Positions 23,009 through 31,930 of a stretch of 64,000 nt of DNA are shown here, in pieces; positions within the stretch are counted from its first letter, which is position 1, and the number at the start of each line of letters is the position of its first letter. The notes under the pieces were generated by a model, which saw nothing but the letters and a program-made list of their open reading frames with translations, was not told the DNA's origin and made no database searches. The position numbers and the translations under genes were made by a program. Origin of the DNA: Limnephilus marmoratus (taxonomy: Eukaryota > Arthropoda > Insecta > Trichoptera > Limnephilidae). The stretch is from NCBI GenBank assembly GCA_917880885.1, contig OU862908.1:11271501-11335500 (forward strand), read 5' to 3'.

Positions 23009-23049
23009 GCCAACGTTTCAGACAGCGTTACAGTGTCCATCATCAGGGC
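23009..23049 (-). ncRNA. Hammerhead ribozyme-like core, unit A 3' terminus
   Basis: Minus-strand order is GCC (stem I), CTGATGA box, a T, a stem II pairing GGACA with TGTCT around CTGTAACGC, then GAAA, a minimal stem III AC/GT, and a predicted cleavage site GTT before GGC, which pairs with the first GCC. Type-I hammerheads with tiny stem III are known from PLEs. The same-strand position relative to the ORF also fits. One extra base sits between CTGATGA and stem II, and outer stem I is weak. Confidence 0.6.
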
Positions 23050-23148
23050 AGATGTGTAAATGTTAGAGATGAAATGTGTGCTTAAGTACTTCGAAGCAAT
23101 ACCGTGTCGCCAGCACCAATCCACTGCGGGCTGGCATTACAGTATACT

Positions 23149-24945
23149 TCAAGATGGTTTTTTGCATTTACCTTTGGTGTAGCCGTCAATTACCGGATAC
23201 CAAGAACTATTGAGCTTAGCTCCGTCGTCTCTATTGATGTTAATAGGATTTTTATGAATTTCAATTGCCTCTGTAATTAAGCGTGCTCTATAGGTTTTGG
23301 GTCTTCCCAGGACTTCAGGAACAAATCCGAAGTAATGGCCGGTTTCAATTAAATGCTCGGCGATTGCCGATTTGTCAGGGTGGCCAAGTTTACATGCTCG
23401 AAAGTGTTCCGATATCCTTTTGGAGATCGTCCGCTCTGTCTGGCCAACATAGACCTTATCACATCCGGAACAGCTGAGTTTATATACTCCATCTGTTTCC
23501 AGAGGAAACTTGGTCTTTGCAGACCTCAGTAGGTCTTGTATTTTGGTCGTGGTTCCGAAGACAGTCTTGATGCTTTCTTTCCTCAACAGTCTGGCAATTT
23601 TGTCTGTCACATTGTGAACATAAGGTAGGAAAGCACAGCCTTTAGACTCCTGTTCAATTCTGTCTTCGTTTGGTGTAGATTTGGCTCTTATTATTTGCCT
23701 TGTCTGCCTTGCCGGGTAACCGTTACGCTCCAGTGCATCGGTGAGCTTAGTAGGTTCCGCTCCGATTTTTGTTTCTTCACATATTCTGGTCGCTCGGGTT
23801 ACCAACGTATGGATAAGTCCTCTCTTCTGCGCTGGGTGGTGATGCGAATCAGCATGTAGATACCGATTCGTATGAGTTGGTTTCCTATACACTGTGTGTC
23901 CTAGGCTACCATCTTCTTTTCGCATCACTTCCACATCTAGAAAAGGCAGGATTTTGTTTTTATTTTCCAACTCCATTGTGAACTTAATTTTACTGTGAAG
24001 TGAGTTAAGATGGTCTAGGAATTCGTTCAGTTTCTCTATTCCATGAGGCCAAATGGCGAAAACATCATCGACATAACGCCACCATACCTTGGGAACGGCC
24101 GAAGCTGTGTCAAGTGCCACTTCTTCAAACTTCTCCATAAAGAAGTTAGCTAGAACTGGCGACAACGGACTGCCCATCGCAACTCCTTCCACTTGCTCAA
24201 AAAGCTCACCCTGAAATGCAAAATATCCTGTTTTGAGACAGTGTTCAAAAAGTTTGCAAATGTCTTCCTCATATATCTCCCTGAGCATTGTCATGGAGTC
24301 TTCTAGAGGCACATTCGTAAAAAGAGAAACTACGTCAAAACTGACAAGAATATCCCTTTCATCAGTCTTAACCTTCTTAAGTTTACTGATCAGATCTGTG
24401 GAATCCTTAATCCAAGATTCAGTTTTTCCAGTTTGCATCTGCAGTAGTCTAGATAGGTATTGGGACAGTTTGTAAGTAGGTGCACCAATAGCACTGACAA
24501 TCGGTCTCATTGGTATATCCTTTTTGTGAATTTTTGGAAGACCGTATAGGGCAGGAGTTCTGGAGGCTTTTACGAAAAGCCCAGATCGATCCTCTTTCCT
24601 AATACTGGAAGCTTTAACTAGCTCTCTTGTCTTCAAGTCAATCTTATTGATGGGGTTGTTTTTAATCTTCTTGTAAGTGCCAGCATCGCACAGGAGGTCT
24701 TCCATCTTTTTGATGTAATCTGCCGTATTAATCACCACAGTGGCATTACCTTTGTCGGCAGGCAGAACTAAGATTTCCTCATTGGCGCGCAATTCTTTTA
24801 AGGCCACAAACTCTCCTTTTGTGATGTTTGGGCGGGGTATTTTGGCCCTTTTCAAAATATGGCAAGTCTCTTGTCGTATATCTTCTGCTTGGGTCTCTGA
24901 CATTTTATGGACATCATTGAATGCAGTGCTGTCTTTACACCACAT
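23149..24945 (-). CDS. PLE reverse transcriptase plus GIY-YIG endonuclease (unit A, main frame)
   Basis: 598 codons. The N-terminal part has LPADKGNATVVIN (61-73), typical of the region before the PLE RT. RT motifs are SFDVVSLFTNVP (202-213), GVAMGSPLSPVLANFFME (about 254-271) and the catalytic YVDD (291-294). C-terminal GIY-YIG parts are GVYKL (486-490), a nearby C-x2-C (492-495), YVGQT (499-503), R510, H514 and E559. The ends GKCKKPS and a stop are shared with unit C. The first ~20 residues from the Met at 24945 look out of frame with PLE homologues. The true N-terminus is encoded by the overlapping upstream frame, so this copy needs a frame change to make the full protein. Confidence 0.9.
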   Translation of the reverse strand: MWCKDSTAFNDVHKMSETQAEDIRQETCHILKRAKIPRPNITKGEFVALKELRANEEILVLPADKGNATVVINTADYIKKMEDLLCDAGTYKKIKNNPINKIDLKTRELVKASSIRKEDRSGLFVKASRTPALYGLPKIHKKDIPMRPIVSAIGAPTYKLSQYLSRLLQMQTGKTESWIKDSTDLISKLKKVKTDERDILVSFDVVSLFTNVPLEDSMTMLREIYEEDICKLFEHCLKTGYFAFQGELFEQVEGVAMGSPLSPVLANFFMEKFEEVALDTASAVPKVWWRYVDDVFAIWPHGIEKLNEFLDHLNSLHSKIKFTMELENKNKILPFLDVEVMRKEDGSLGHTVYRKPTHTNRYLHADSHHHPAQKRGLIHTLVTRATRICEETKIGAEPTKLTDALERNGYPARQTRQIIRAKSTPNEDRIEQESKGCAFLPYVHNVTDKIARLLRKESIKTVFGTTTKIQDLLRSAKTKFPLETDGVYKLSCSGCDKVYVGQTERTISKRISEHFRACKLGHPDKSAIAEHLIETGHYFGFVPEVLGRPKTYRARLITEAIEIHKNPININRDDGAKLNSSWYPVIDGYTKGKCKKPS

Positions 24946-25697
24946 ACGATAGATTCCACAGGTATCTTTTTGGGGGCAACTGCATAGTTCATCCCCTTGG
25001 CAAGTACAGAAGTCGCCTGTGGGCTCAACGCAAGGGACGAAATGTTAATAACAACTTTATTTTGATCAAGCTGTTTTCGATCACCTTTTTTATCTTGGTT
25101 GAGCCTCTCGAATTTTTGTTTCTGTCTCGCATCTGTTGACTGCTTACATCTCTGTGCTTGTTGGTAAGTCATGTTGTCAACTTTCTTCCAATCGTCATCG
25201 ATCAGGATTGCACTCAGGTGCAGATGTAAATAGAAAAGGTCCCGAGATATTCCATCCAGTTCGCTGCGCACATTGTGGATTCTTTCCCTTAGTAGCGCTG
25301 CTTCTGCTCTTTGGAATACCCTATCGGCTTTCCGGGATGTGATATGTCTTTTTATGCGAATGTGTACTGGTACAATCGATTCCTCCTTACATCTCTTGAG
25401 GAAAGCCAGGCTGCCCAGTAAGAGGTTCCTTCGCTTTCTCAGATTCTCCAATCGTCGTACCATTCTGTGAACTTCCTCCCTATAGAGGTTCGTCAGATAT
25501 GATTTTAGATTTTCACGGCCAAAAATTTTATGGTTATTTCCTTTTGGGGTATTATGCCGTGTTGCGCTACCTCCTCCTTTAGCCAACGTTTCAGACAGCG
25601 TTACAGTGTCCATCATCAGGGCAGATGTGTAAATGTTAGAGATGAAATGTGTGCTTAAGTACTTCGAAGCAATACCGTGTCGCCAGCACCAATCCAC
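24852..25697 (-). CDS. PLE N-terminal region (unit A), frame-shifted from the RT frame
   Basis: 281 codons, starting within the terminal repeat (MDWCWRHGIASKY...). It passes through a basic, alpha-helical region (REEVHRMVRRLENLRKRRNLL) to LAKGMNYAVAPKKIPVESIVCGV, a conserved PLE N-terminal signature just upstream of the RT. It then overlaps the main frame by 94 nt and ends. The two frames are offset by one nucleotide. PLEs usually have one continuous ORF, so the likely explanation is a single-base indel near 24900-24945. Programmed frameshifting is not excluded. Confidence 0.8.
   Translation of the reverse strand: MDWCWRHGIASKYLSTHFISNIYTSALMMDTVTLSETLAKGGGSATRHNTPKGNNHKIFGRENLKSYLTNLYREEVHRMVRRLENLRKRRNLLLGSLAFLKRCKEESIVPVHIRIKRHITSRKADRVFQRAEAALLRERIHNVRSELDGISRDLFYLHLHLSAILIDDDWKKVDNMTYQQAQRCKQSTDARQKQKFERLNQDKKGDRKQLDQNKVVINISSLALSPQATSVLAKGMNYAVAPKKIPVESIVCGVKTALHSMMSIKCQRPKQKIYDKRLAIF
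25582..25622 (-). ncRNA. Hammerhead ribozyme-like core, shared unit B/A terminus
   Basis: Same elements as at 23009-23049: CTGATGA (25613-25619 on the minus strand), stem II, GAAA (25589-25592) and the GTT|GGC site. It sits in the terminal repeat between the tandem units, where cleavage of a read-through transcript would define a unit-length 5' end. Confidence 0.6.
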
Positions 25698-27084
25698 TGC
25701 GGGCTGGCATTACAGTATACTTCAAGATGGTTTTTTTGGATTTACCTTTGGTGTAGCCGTCAATTACCGGATACCAAGAACTATTGAGCTTAGCTCCGTC
25801 GTCTCTATTGATGTTAATAGGATTTTTATGAATTTCAATTGCCTCTGTAATTAAGCGTGCTCTATAGGTTTTGGGTCTTCCCAGGACTTCAGGAACAAAT
25901 CCGAAGTAATGGCCGGTTTCAATTAAATGCTCGGCGATTGCCGATTTGTCAGGGTGGCCAAGTTTACATGCTCGAAAGTGTTCCGATATCCTTTTGGAGA
26001 TCGTCCGCTCTGTCTGGCCAACATAGACCTTATCACATCCGGAACAGCTGAGTTTATATACTCCATCTGTTTCCAGAGGAAACTTGGTCTTTGCAGACCT
26101 CAGTAGGTCTTGTATTTTGGTCGTGGTTCCGAAGACAGTCTTGATGCTTTCTTTCCTCAACAGTCTGGCAATTTTGTCTGTCACATTGTGAACATAAGGT
26201 AGGAAAGCACAGCCTTTAGACTCCTGTTCAATTCTGTCTTCGTTTGGTGTAGATTTGGCTCTTATTATTTGCCTTGTCTGCCTTGCCGGGTAACCGTTAC
26301 GCTCCAGTGCATCGGTGAGCTTAGTAAGTTCCGCTCCGATTTTTGTTTCTTCACATATTCTGGTCGCTCGGGTTACCAACGTATGGATAAGTCCTCTCTT
26401 CTGCGCTGGGTGGTGATGCGAATCAGCATGTAGATACCGATTCGTATGAGTTGGTTTCCTATACACTGTGTGTCCTAGGCTACCATCTTCTTTTCGCATC
26501 ACTTCCACATCTAGAAAAGGCAGGATTTTGTTTTTATTTTCCAACTCCATTGTGAACTTAATTTTACTGTGAAGTGAGTTAAGATGGTCTAGGAATTCGT
26601 TCAGTTTCTCTATTCCATGAGGCCAAATGGCGAAAACATCATCGACATAACGCCACCATACCTTGGGAACGGCCGAAGCTGTGTCAAGTGCCACTTCTTC
26701 AAACTTCTCCATAAAGAAGTTAGCTAGAACTGGCGACAACGGACTGCCCATCGCAACTCCTTCCACTTGCTCAAAAAGCTCACCCTGAAATGCAAAATAT
26801 CCTGTTTTGAGACAGTGTTCAAAAAGTTTGCAAATGTCTTCCTCATATATCTCCCTGAGCATTGTCATGGAGTCTTCTAGAGGCACATTCGTAAAAAGAG
26901 AAACTACGTCAAAACTGACAAGAATATCCCTTTCATCAGTCTTAACCTTCTTAAGTTTACTGATCAGATCTGTGGAATCCTTAATCCAAGATTCAGTTTT
27001 TCCAGTTTGCATCTGCAGTAGTCTAGATAGGTATTGGGACAGTTTGTAAGTAGGTGCACCAATAGCACTGACAATCGGTCTCAT
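25636..27084 (-). CDS. Truncated PLE RT-GIY-YIG frame (unit B)
   Basis: 482 codons from MRPIVSAIGAPTYKL through YVDD and the GIY-YIG motifs, near-identical to unit A. At its end a T run on the plus strand (25732-25738) has seven instead of six T, with an adjacent base change. This removes the normal stop and adds about 25 residues read from the terminal repeat. It lacks the N-terminal region and the start of the RT, so it should be non-functional alone. Confidence 0.85.
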   Translation of the reverse strand: MRPIVSAIGAPTYKLSQYLSRLLQMQTGKTESWIKDSTDLISKLKKVKTDERDILVSFDVVSLFTNVPLEDSMTMLREIYEEDICKLFEHCLKTGYFAFQGELFEQVEGVAMGSPLSPVLANFFMEKFEEVALDTASAVPKVWWRYVDDVFAIWPHGIEKLNEFLDHLNSLHSKIKFTMELENKNKILPFLDVEVMRKEDGSLGHTVYRKPTHTNRYLHADSHHHPAQKRGLIHTLVTRATRICEETKIGAELTKLTDALERNGYPARQTRQIIRAKSTPNEDRIEQESKGCAFLPYVHNVTDKIARLLRKESIKTVFGTTTKIQDLLRSAKTKFPLETDGVYKLSCSGCDKVYVGQTERTISKRISEHFRACKLGHPDKSAIAEHLIETGHYFGFVPEVLGRPKTYRARLITEAIEIHKNPININRDDGAKLNSSWYPVIDGYTKGKSKKTILKYTVMPARSGLVLATRYCFEVLKHTFHL

Positions 27085-27124
27085 TGGTATATCCTTTTTG
27101 TGAATTTTTGGAAGACCGTATAGT

Positions 27125-28592
27125 TAAAGCTTCCAGTATTAGGAAAGAGGATCGATCTGGGCTTTTCGTAAAAGCCTCCAGAACTCCTGCCCTATACGGT
27201 CTTCCAAAAATTCACAAAAAGGATATACCAATGAGACCGATTGTCAGTGCTATTGGTGCACCTACTTACAAACTGTCCCAATACCTATCTAGACTACTGC
27301 AGATGCAAACTGGAAAAACTGAATCTTGGATTAAGGATTCCACAGATCTGATCAGTAAACTTAAGAAGGTTAAGACTGATGAAAGGGATATTCTTGTCAG
27401 TTTTGACGTAGTTTCTCTTTTTACGAATGTGCCTCTAGAAGACTCCATGACAATGCTCAGGGAGATATATGAGGAAGACATTTGCAAACTTTTTGAACAC
27501 TGTCTCAAAACAGGATATTTTGCATTTCAGGGTGAGCTTTTTGAGCAAGTGGAAGGAGTTGCGATGGGCAGTCCGTTGTCGCCAGTTCTAGCTAACTTCT
27601 TTATGGAGAAGTTTGAAGAAGTGGCACTTGACACAGCTTCGGCCGTTCCCAAGGTATGGTGGCGTTATGTCGATGATGTTTTCGCCATTTGGCCTCATGG
27701 AATAGAGAAACTGAACGAATTCCTAGACCATCTTAACTCACTTCACAGTAAAATTAAGTTCACAATGGAGTTGGAAAATAAAAACAAAATCCTGCCTTTT
27801 CTAGATGTGGAAGTGATGCGAAAAGAAGATGGTAGCCTAGGACACACAGTGTATAGGAAACCAACTCATACGAATCGGTATCTACATGCTGATTCGCATC
27901 ACCACCCAGCGCAGAAGAGAGGACTTATCCATACGTTGGTAACCCGAGCGACCAGAATATGTGAAGAAACAAAAATCGGAGCGGAACTTACTAAGCTCAC
28001 CGATGCACTGGAGCGTAACGGTTACCCGGCAAGGCAGACAAGGCAAATAATAAGAGCCAAATCTACACCAAACGAAGACAGAATTGAACAGGAGTCTAAA
28101 GGCTGTGCTTTCCTACCTTATGTTCACAATGTGACAGACAAAATTGCCAGACTGTTGAGGAAAGAAAGCATCAAGACTGTCTTCGGAACCACGACCAAAA
28201 TACAAGACCTACTGAGGTCTGCAAAGACCAAGTTTCCTCTGGAAACAGATGGAGTATATAAACTCAGCTGTTCCGGATGTGATAAGGTCTATGTTGGCCA
28301 GACAGAGCGGACGATCTCCAAAAGGATATCGGAACACTTTCGAGCATGTAAACTTGGCCACCCTGACAAATCGGCAATCGCCGAGCATTTAATTGAAACC
28401 GGCCATTACTTCGGATTTGTTCCTGAAGTCCTGGGAAGACCCAAAACCTATAGAGCACGCTTAATTACAGAGGCAATTGAAATTCATAAAAATCCTATTA
28501 ACATCAATAGAGACGACGGAGCTAAGCTCAATAGTTCTTGGTATCCGGTAATTGACGGCTACACCAAAGGTAAATGCAAAAAACCATCTTGA
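27125..28592 (+). CDS. Truncated PLE RT-GIY-YIG frame (unit C)
   Basis: Genuine PLE coding starts at the junction (VKASSIRKEDRSGLF...) and runs through SFDVVSLFTNVP, YVDD, GVYKL...YVGQT to GKCKKPS and a stop. An in-frame ATG at 27084 exists only because the antisense of unit B is open for 14 codons, so no authentic start is present. Residue Leu in GAELTKL is shared with unit B against Pro in A, so B and C derive from the same template more closely than from A. Confidence 0.85.
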
Positions 28593-28691
28593 AGTATACT
28601 GTAATGCCAGCCCGCAGTGGATTGGTGCTGGCGACACGGTATTGCTTCGAAGTACTTAAGCACACATTTCATCTCTAACATTTACACATCT

Positions 28692-28732
28692 GCCCTGATG
28701 ATGGACACTGTAACGCTGTCTGAAACGTTGGC
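28692..28732 (+). ncRNA. Hammerhead ribozyme-like core, unit C terminus
   Basis: GCC 28692-28694, CTGATGA 28695-28701, stem II halves GGACA/TGTCT, GAAA 28722-28725, CGTT 28726-28729, GGC 28730-28732. It is on the same strand as the unit C coding frame. Confidence 0.6.
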
Positions 28733-28778
28733 TAAAGGAGGAGGTAGCGCAACACGGCATAATACCCCAAAAGGAAAT

Positions 28779-28790
28779 GACTATAGATTG
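28779..28790. repeat. Target-site duplication of the PLE array, right (GACTATAGATTG)
   Basis: Exact 12-bp copy of 22911-22922. Confidence 0.85.
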
Positions 28791-28907
28791 ACGGTTCTGA
28801 ATGAATCTGGATGTATTTTTAGACAGTTACAAAATAATACGTCAAATTCTTACGACGAAAATGCTGAAAACATTTATGTTGACCTGGAAATTCAAGGTAG
28901 AAAATAA
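28791..28907 (+). other. Open frame interrupted by the PLE array, unrecognised
   Basis: The frame ending in ENAENIYVDLEIQGRK and TAA at 28907 can be followed back through the target duplication into 22843-22922 on the other side of the array. Before insertion about 65 codons were open. The peptide is unknown to me, and the length is compatible with chance. Confidence 0.25.
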
Positions 28908-28924
28908 TGCTCTAATTTAGATTA

Positions 28925-29325
28925 TTAAAATTACGATACAGTTAACATTATGAATACCAAAAATATGCTTTGGATAAATTGAAGCTTTTTTCCATCGTTT
29001 CGCTTCAGTAGAATTAAAATAAAATTGTTAATTACTTAATAAAAAATATAAGCGAAAACTACTAAAAATGTATTTTTTCACCAGAAAAGTATGAACGCAT
29101 ATAAAAAAAAAACAATATTATGGCTAAAGTTATCTGTTAAAGTTCCCCTTGTTTATTTCTTATAAAATTATTCACAAAATAAATAAAAACTTATTTTTCT
29201 CTAAAATCGAGCACTTCTAAACTCCGTTTGCCAGGCGATTTTTAAGCCAATTACTTATATTCGCGGTGACATAAGGCACACTAAGAATATACACAATTTT
29301 GGCTTGTGTATTCCTCTTAAATTTA
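28925..29325 (+). repeat. Dispersed repeat R, copy 2 (uninterrupted)
   Basis: Paralogue of 19130-19905 without the S1 insertion. At about 28990-29015 the sequence reads straight through the position where the SINE sits in copy 1. Confidence 0.8.
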
Positions 29326-29729
29326 ATGACACCAGAGCACGCACATCCGTCTGCTTATGGTGTGATATACAAAAATATTGCAATAATTTTTTCGAAGTTT
29401 TTTATTTAATCCAGTTGAATTTATCGTGTTTAGACATACATAATTAATTACAATGAGGTATTTCTATAATGTACTAACCAAATAAAAACTACAAAACTAG
29501 GTATAAAAATGTCGGGCTTATACAAAACAAAGAATTTAAATTCATTAGGCCTCGTAAAGACATCATCTTAATCAACTCCAGACAATGGGCACATTTCACA
29601 CATGCTGTTGTCTCTGGATGAATGAAATGCGTGATGCAATCCTGTCGCATTGCAAATTGCAGGCGGTGTTTTATTTATACCCACCGAACAGCTACTCCCA
29701 AGAACTGTGGTCTGTAGACATTTGAAAGA
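29326..29729. other. No recognised feature
   Basis: Nothing recognised. Confidence 0.5.
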
Positions 29730-30046
29730 ATGAAAGGTGCCGGAGTTCTTAGGGTAAGGTTTATCCGGATCTTGGCAGCGGATGTGTCTGCCCATCAACA
29801 ACGTGGAGATCTTTTGACCTCTCCGGCAGGACTCTCGGAATATTGCCTTGTACCGCAGTGGAAAGGATGGATTCATTCGTCCGTCACTTTTGGACACTAT
29901 GACCCCTTAGATACCTACTCACCCCACATATCTTTTTCCTTCCAAGAACTTCCTCCCCTTCCCCTAAAAAGGCCCTCCACATAGCATCCCCAAAGATGAC
30001 ATAGGCCCTGAGTGGAATAATTTTTCTTAAGGACATAATGTAAAAA
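29730..30046 (+). mobile_element. SINE-like element S1, 5'-truncated, plus strand
   Basis: Contains the S1 middle (CTTTTGACCTCTCC, the GGACACTATGACCCC block, CCCTCCACATAGCATCCCC, GATGACATAGGCCCTGAG) and ends ATAATGTAAAAAATCA. The head is lost. It shows the extended middle segment seen at 791-1214 and 45707-46140. Confidence 0.7.
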
Positions 30047-30084
30047 ATCAATTGAGAATAAGTAGGTTTATGATGCGAATGTCT

Positions 30085-30265
30085 TTGGTAGAAGAAATCC
30101 AGGACGCCTAGGAAGTCATGGCACGATCAATTATAAATACAAATACATGTCAAGAGAAGTGTATATATGAGATGATGTATGAATGAGAATAAAGCAAGGA
30201 GTGTATGCCAAAACGAAGTTGTGTCCACCCTCCCTGGGTAGAAATGGCGTGCCAATTTTCATAAA
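30085..30265 (+). pseudogene. RTE-like LINE, short 3' fragment
   Basis: Matches the 3' coding end of the relic at 44080-45110. Phrases include GACGCCTAGGAAGTCATGGC (compare GACGCCCGAGGAAGACATGG), CAAGGAGTGTATGCCAAAAC and AATGGCGTG. It is heavily diverged. Confidence 0.6.
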
Positions 30266-30396
30266 ACCTTTGCCTCTTGCCTACAGGCCAATGAAATAGT
30301 TATACGCTCGAGAAATCAATTCGACAAATATTTTTTTTTTATCAATGAGGTAAAATCTAGCTTACTTTGGGTACACGCACACACCTGCGATTCTCT

Positions 30397-30680
30397 CAGT
30401 TTCTACTATTTTTCGAACACGCCTGCACTTTTATCAGTTTCTATTATTTTTCGAACACGCCTGCACTTTTATCAGTTTCTATTATTTTTCGAACACGCCT
30501 GCACTTTTATCAGTTTCTATTATTTTTCGAACACGCCTGCACTTTTATCAGTTTCTATTATTTTTCGAACACGCCTGCACTTTTATCAGTTTCTATTATT
30601 TTTCGAACACGCCTGCACTTTTATCAGTTTCTATTATTTTTCGAACACGCCAGCACTTCTATCAGTTTCTATTACTTATG
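30397..30680. repeat. Tandem repeat, 38-bp unit, seven copies plus partial
   Basis: The unit start CAGTTTCTATTATTTTTCG recurs at 30397, 30435, 30473, 30511, 30549, 30587 and 30625, with a partial copy at 30663. Internal units are identical. Because 38 is not a multiple of three, an incidental 117-codon frame cycles through all three phases. There are no unique spacers. Confidence 0.95.
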
Positions 30681-31806
30681 CCCAGCACTGAGTTGCAGCA
30701 GCGGTTGTCGCAAGTTATGAAATAAAGCAGGCGGGCGCTATAGCAAGGGCATTGGGAACATTTAATATTATGCCTTGTGAACAGGTTGCCCAATGAATAG
30801 AATAATAGAATAGGTGCTATAAAATGTGTGTACGTGATGTTTGCAACATTACATATTTTATATGTGTCATGTAACAAACATTTCTCGTGCATTTCCAAGG
30901 TTGAGATAACTATAAATACACGTTAGAAACTCATAAACAAAGTATAGAAGAGAAATGTTAACCACTACGCCTTTTTTATATCAACTCTATTTCATATTAT
31001 ATATTTGGGGATACTGTGCGGAAGGACTTTGTAAGGATTGAGGATGGGGGATGGAATCTAGAAGAATCAAATATATCTATATTGTAGGAAGGAGGAAAAA
31101 CAGAAGCCAACAACTGTGTAGGTACCTATGTTTTTTTCTATAATCGATCATCTTATCGAAAATATAATCATGAATTACTTAGCACAAATTAGCATGAATG
31201 AATCTGTAAAAAAACTTTCGAACGGTGAGCTCTGCAATCAAAAAAATTTCACAAATGTGTTTCCGTCAAAAAATTTTTTTGTGGTAACATTTTTTCACCT
31301 TACATCGTCTTAAGGGCCGTTAACCAGCCAGCGGCCGAGAATTCATATTTCGTCGAAAGATGTTCTAACGAACATACAGGGCGCTTCCAATGAGAAAGTT
31401 TAATTATTCTCCGTACCAGCTTTTTAAAATAATAACTCAATATCGATTTTATTTCATTCAAAATTTACTTTAATTTATTCCTACATTCAAAAATGTTGGA
31501 AGAAAACTTCTTTAGGTAATTATTTTTTGATCATAAGTATTTATAATTTATAAGACCGTAAATAAATAGACAAACTGAAGTATTTTCGTCAAAAAACAAG
31601 TTAGCGGATCTTTTTTTAAATGATTTTACGTAAACTAAAATTAAAATTCTGAAACATAGCTTTCCCAGATAATTTATTGATTTATTGTATGATTTGAAAT
31701 GTGTGTTGAATAATACAAAATTTTGTTTGAAAATTTAACAAATCTGCCAACGACGTACTGAAAATAAACATTTTTCTCAAAGTTTAAAACATAGCTTTAC
31801 TCTTGC
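30681..31806. other. Mostly unrecognised; possible LINE 3' UTR fragment
   Basis: 31006-31110 (GGGGATACTGTGCGGAAGG ... GTAGGAAGGAGGAAAAACAG) resembles the 3' UTR of the LINE at 2076-2990 at about 2136-2230. The rest is AT-rich and unrecognised. Confidence 0.4.
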
Positions 31807-31930
31807 TTTACTAGATAAAAGAACAGTCTTTCGAAATCAATTTATAATTTTTTGTGGAAAAGAGTCAATACGTCAAAAATTTAATTTAAAAATGACATAT
31901 TTCCAGTTTTGTCTGGTTATACCCTCTTAA
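31807..31930 (+). repeat. Dispersed repeat D2, copy 1
   Basis: Matches 46551-46671 in inverted orientation. Shared phrases are TTTACTAGATAAAAGAAC, TCTTTCGAAATCAATTTATA, TTTTGTGGAAAAGAG and CAATACGTC. Class unknown. Confidence 0.75.

Larger units (their letters stand above)
22923..25735 (-). mobile_element. Penelope-like element unit A, full-length
   Basis: The minus-strand unit runs from the terminal repeat shared with unit B (about 25498-25735) to its own 3' terminal repeat (22923-23148). The period between units is 2573 bp. It holds the whole coding region, split into two overlapping frames. PLEs are retroelements whose RT is related to telomerase and whose EN+ members carry a GIY-YIG nuclease. 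Unit A differs from B and C at a few positions, for example Pro instead of Leu in GAE-P/L-TKL. Confidence 0.9.
25498..27123 (-). mobile_element. Penelope-like element unit B, 5'-truncated
   Basis: Lies directly upstream (minus-strand sense) of unit A and shares with it the terminal repeat at 25498-25735. It starts at 27123 within the RT domain (around LYGLPKIH), where it meets the inverted unit C. A 5'-truncated tandem unit ahead of a full-length one is the usual PLE architecture that creates the 'pseudo-LTR'. Confidence 0.9.
27124..28778 (+). mobile_element. Penelope-like element unit C, inverted and 5'-truncated
   Basis: Opposite orientation to units A and B. The first 68 bp (27124-27191) continue the RT region beyond where B stops, and from 27192 to 28778 the sequence is the inverse of B (about 1.6 kb arms). 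The B/C junction TATAG|TTAAAG shows a possible 3-nt TAG microhomology. The 3' end stops inside the terminal repeat at AAGGAAAT and is followed at once by the target duplication GACTATAGATTG. Confidence 0.9.

Noticed and set aside
30367..30720. 117-codon repetitive protein
   Set aside because: It is produced by the 38-bp tandem array cycling through all three frames.
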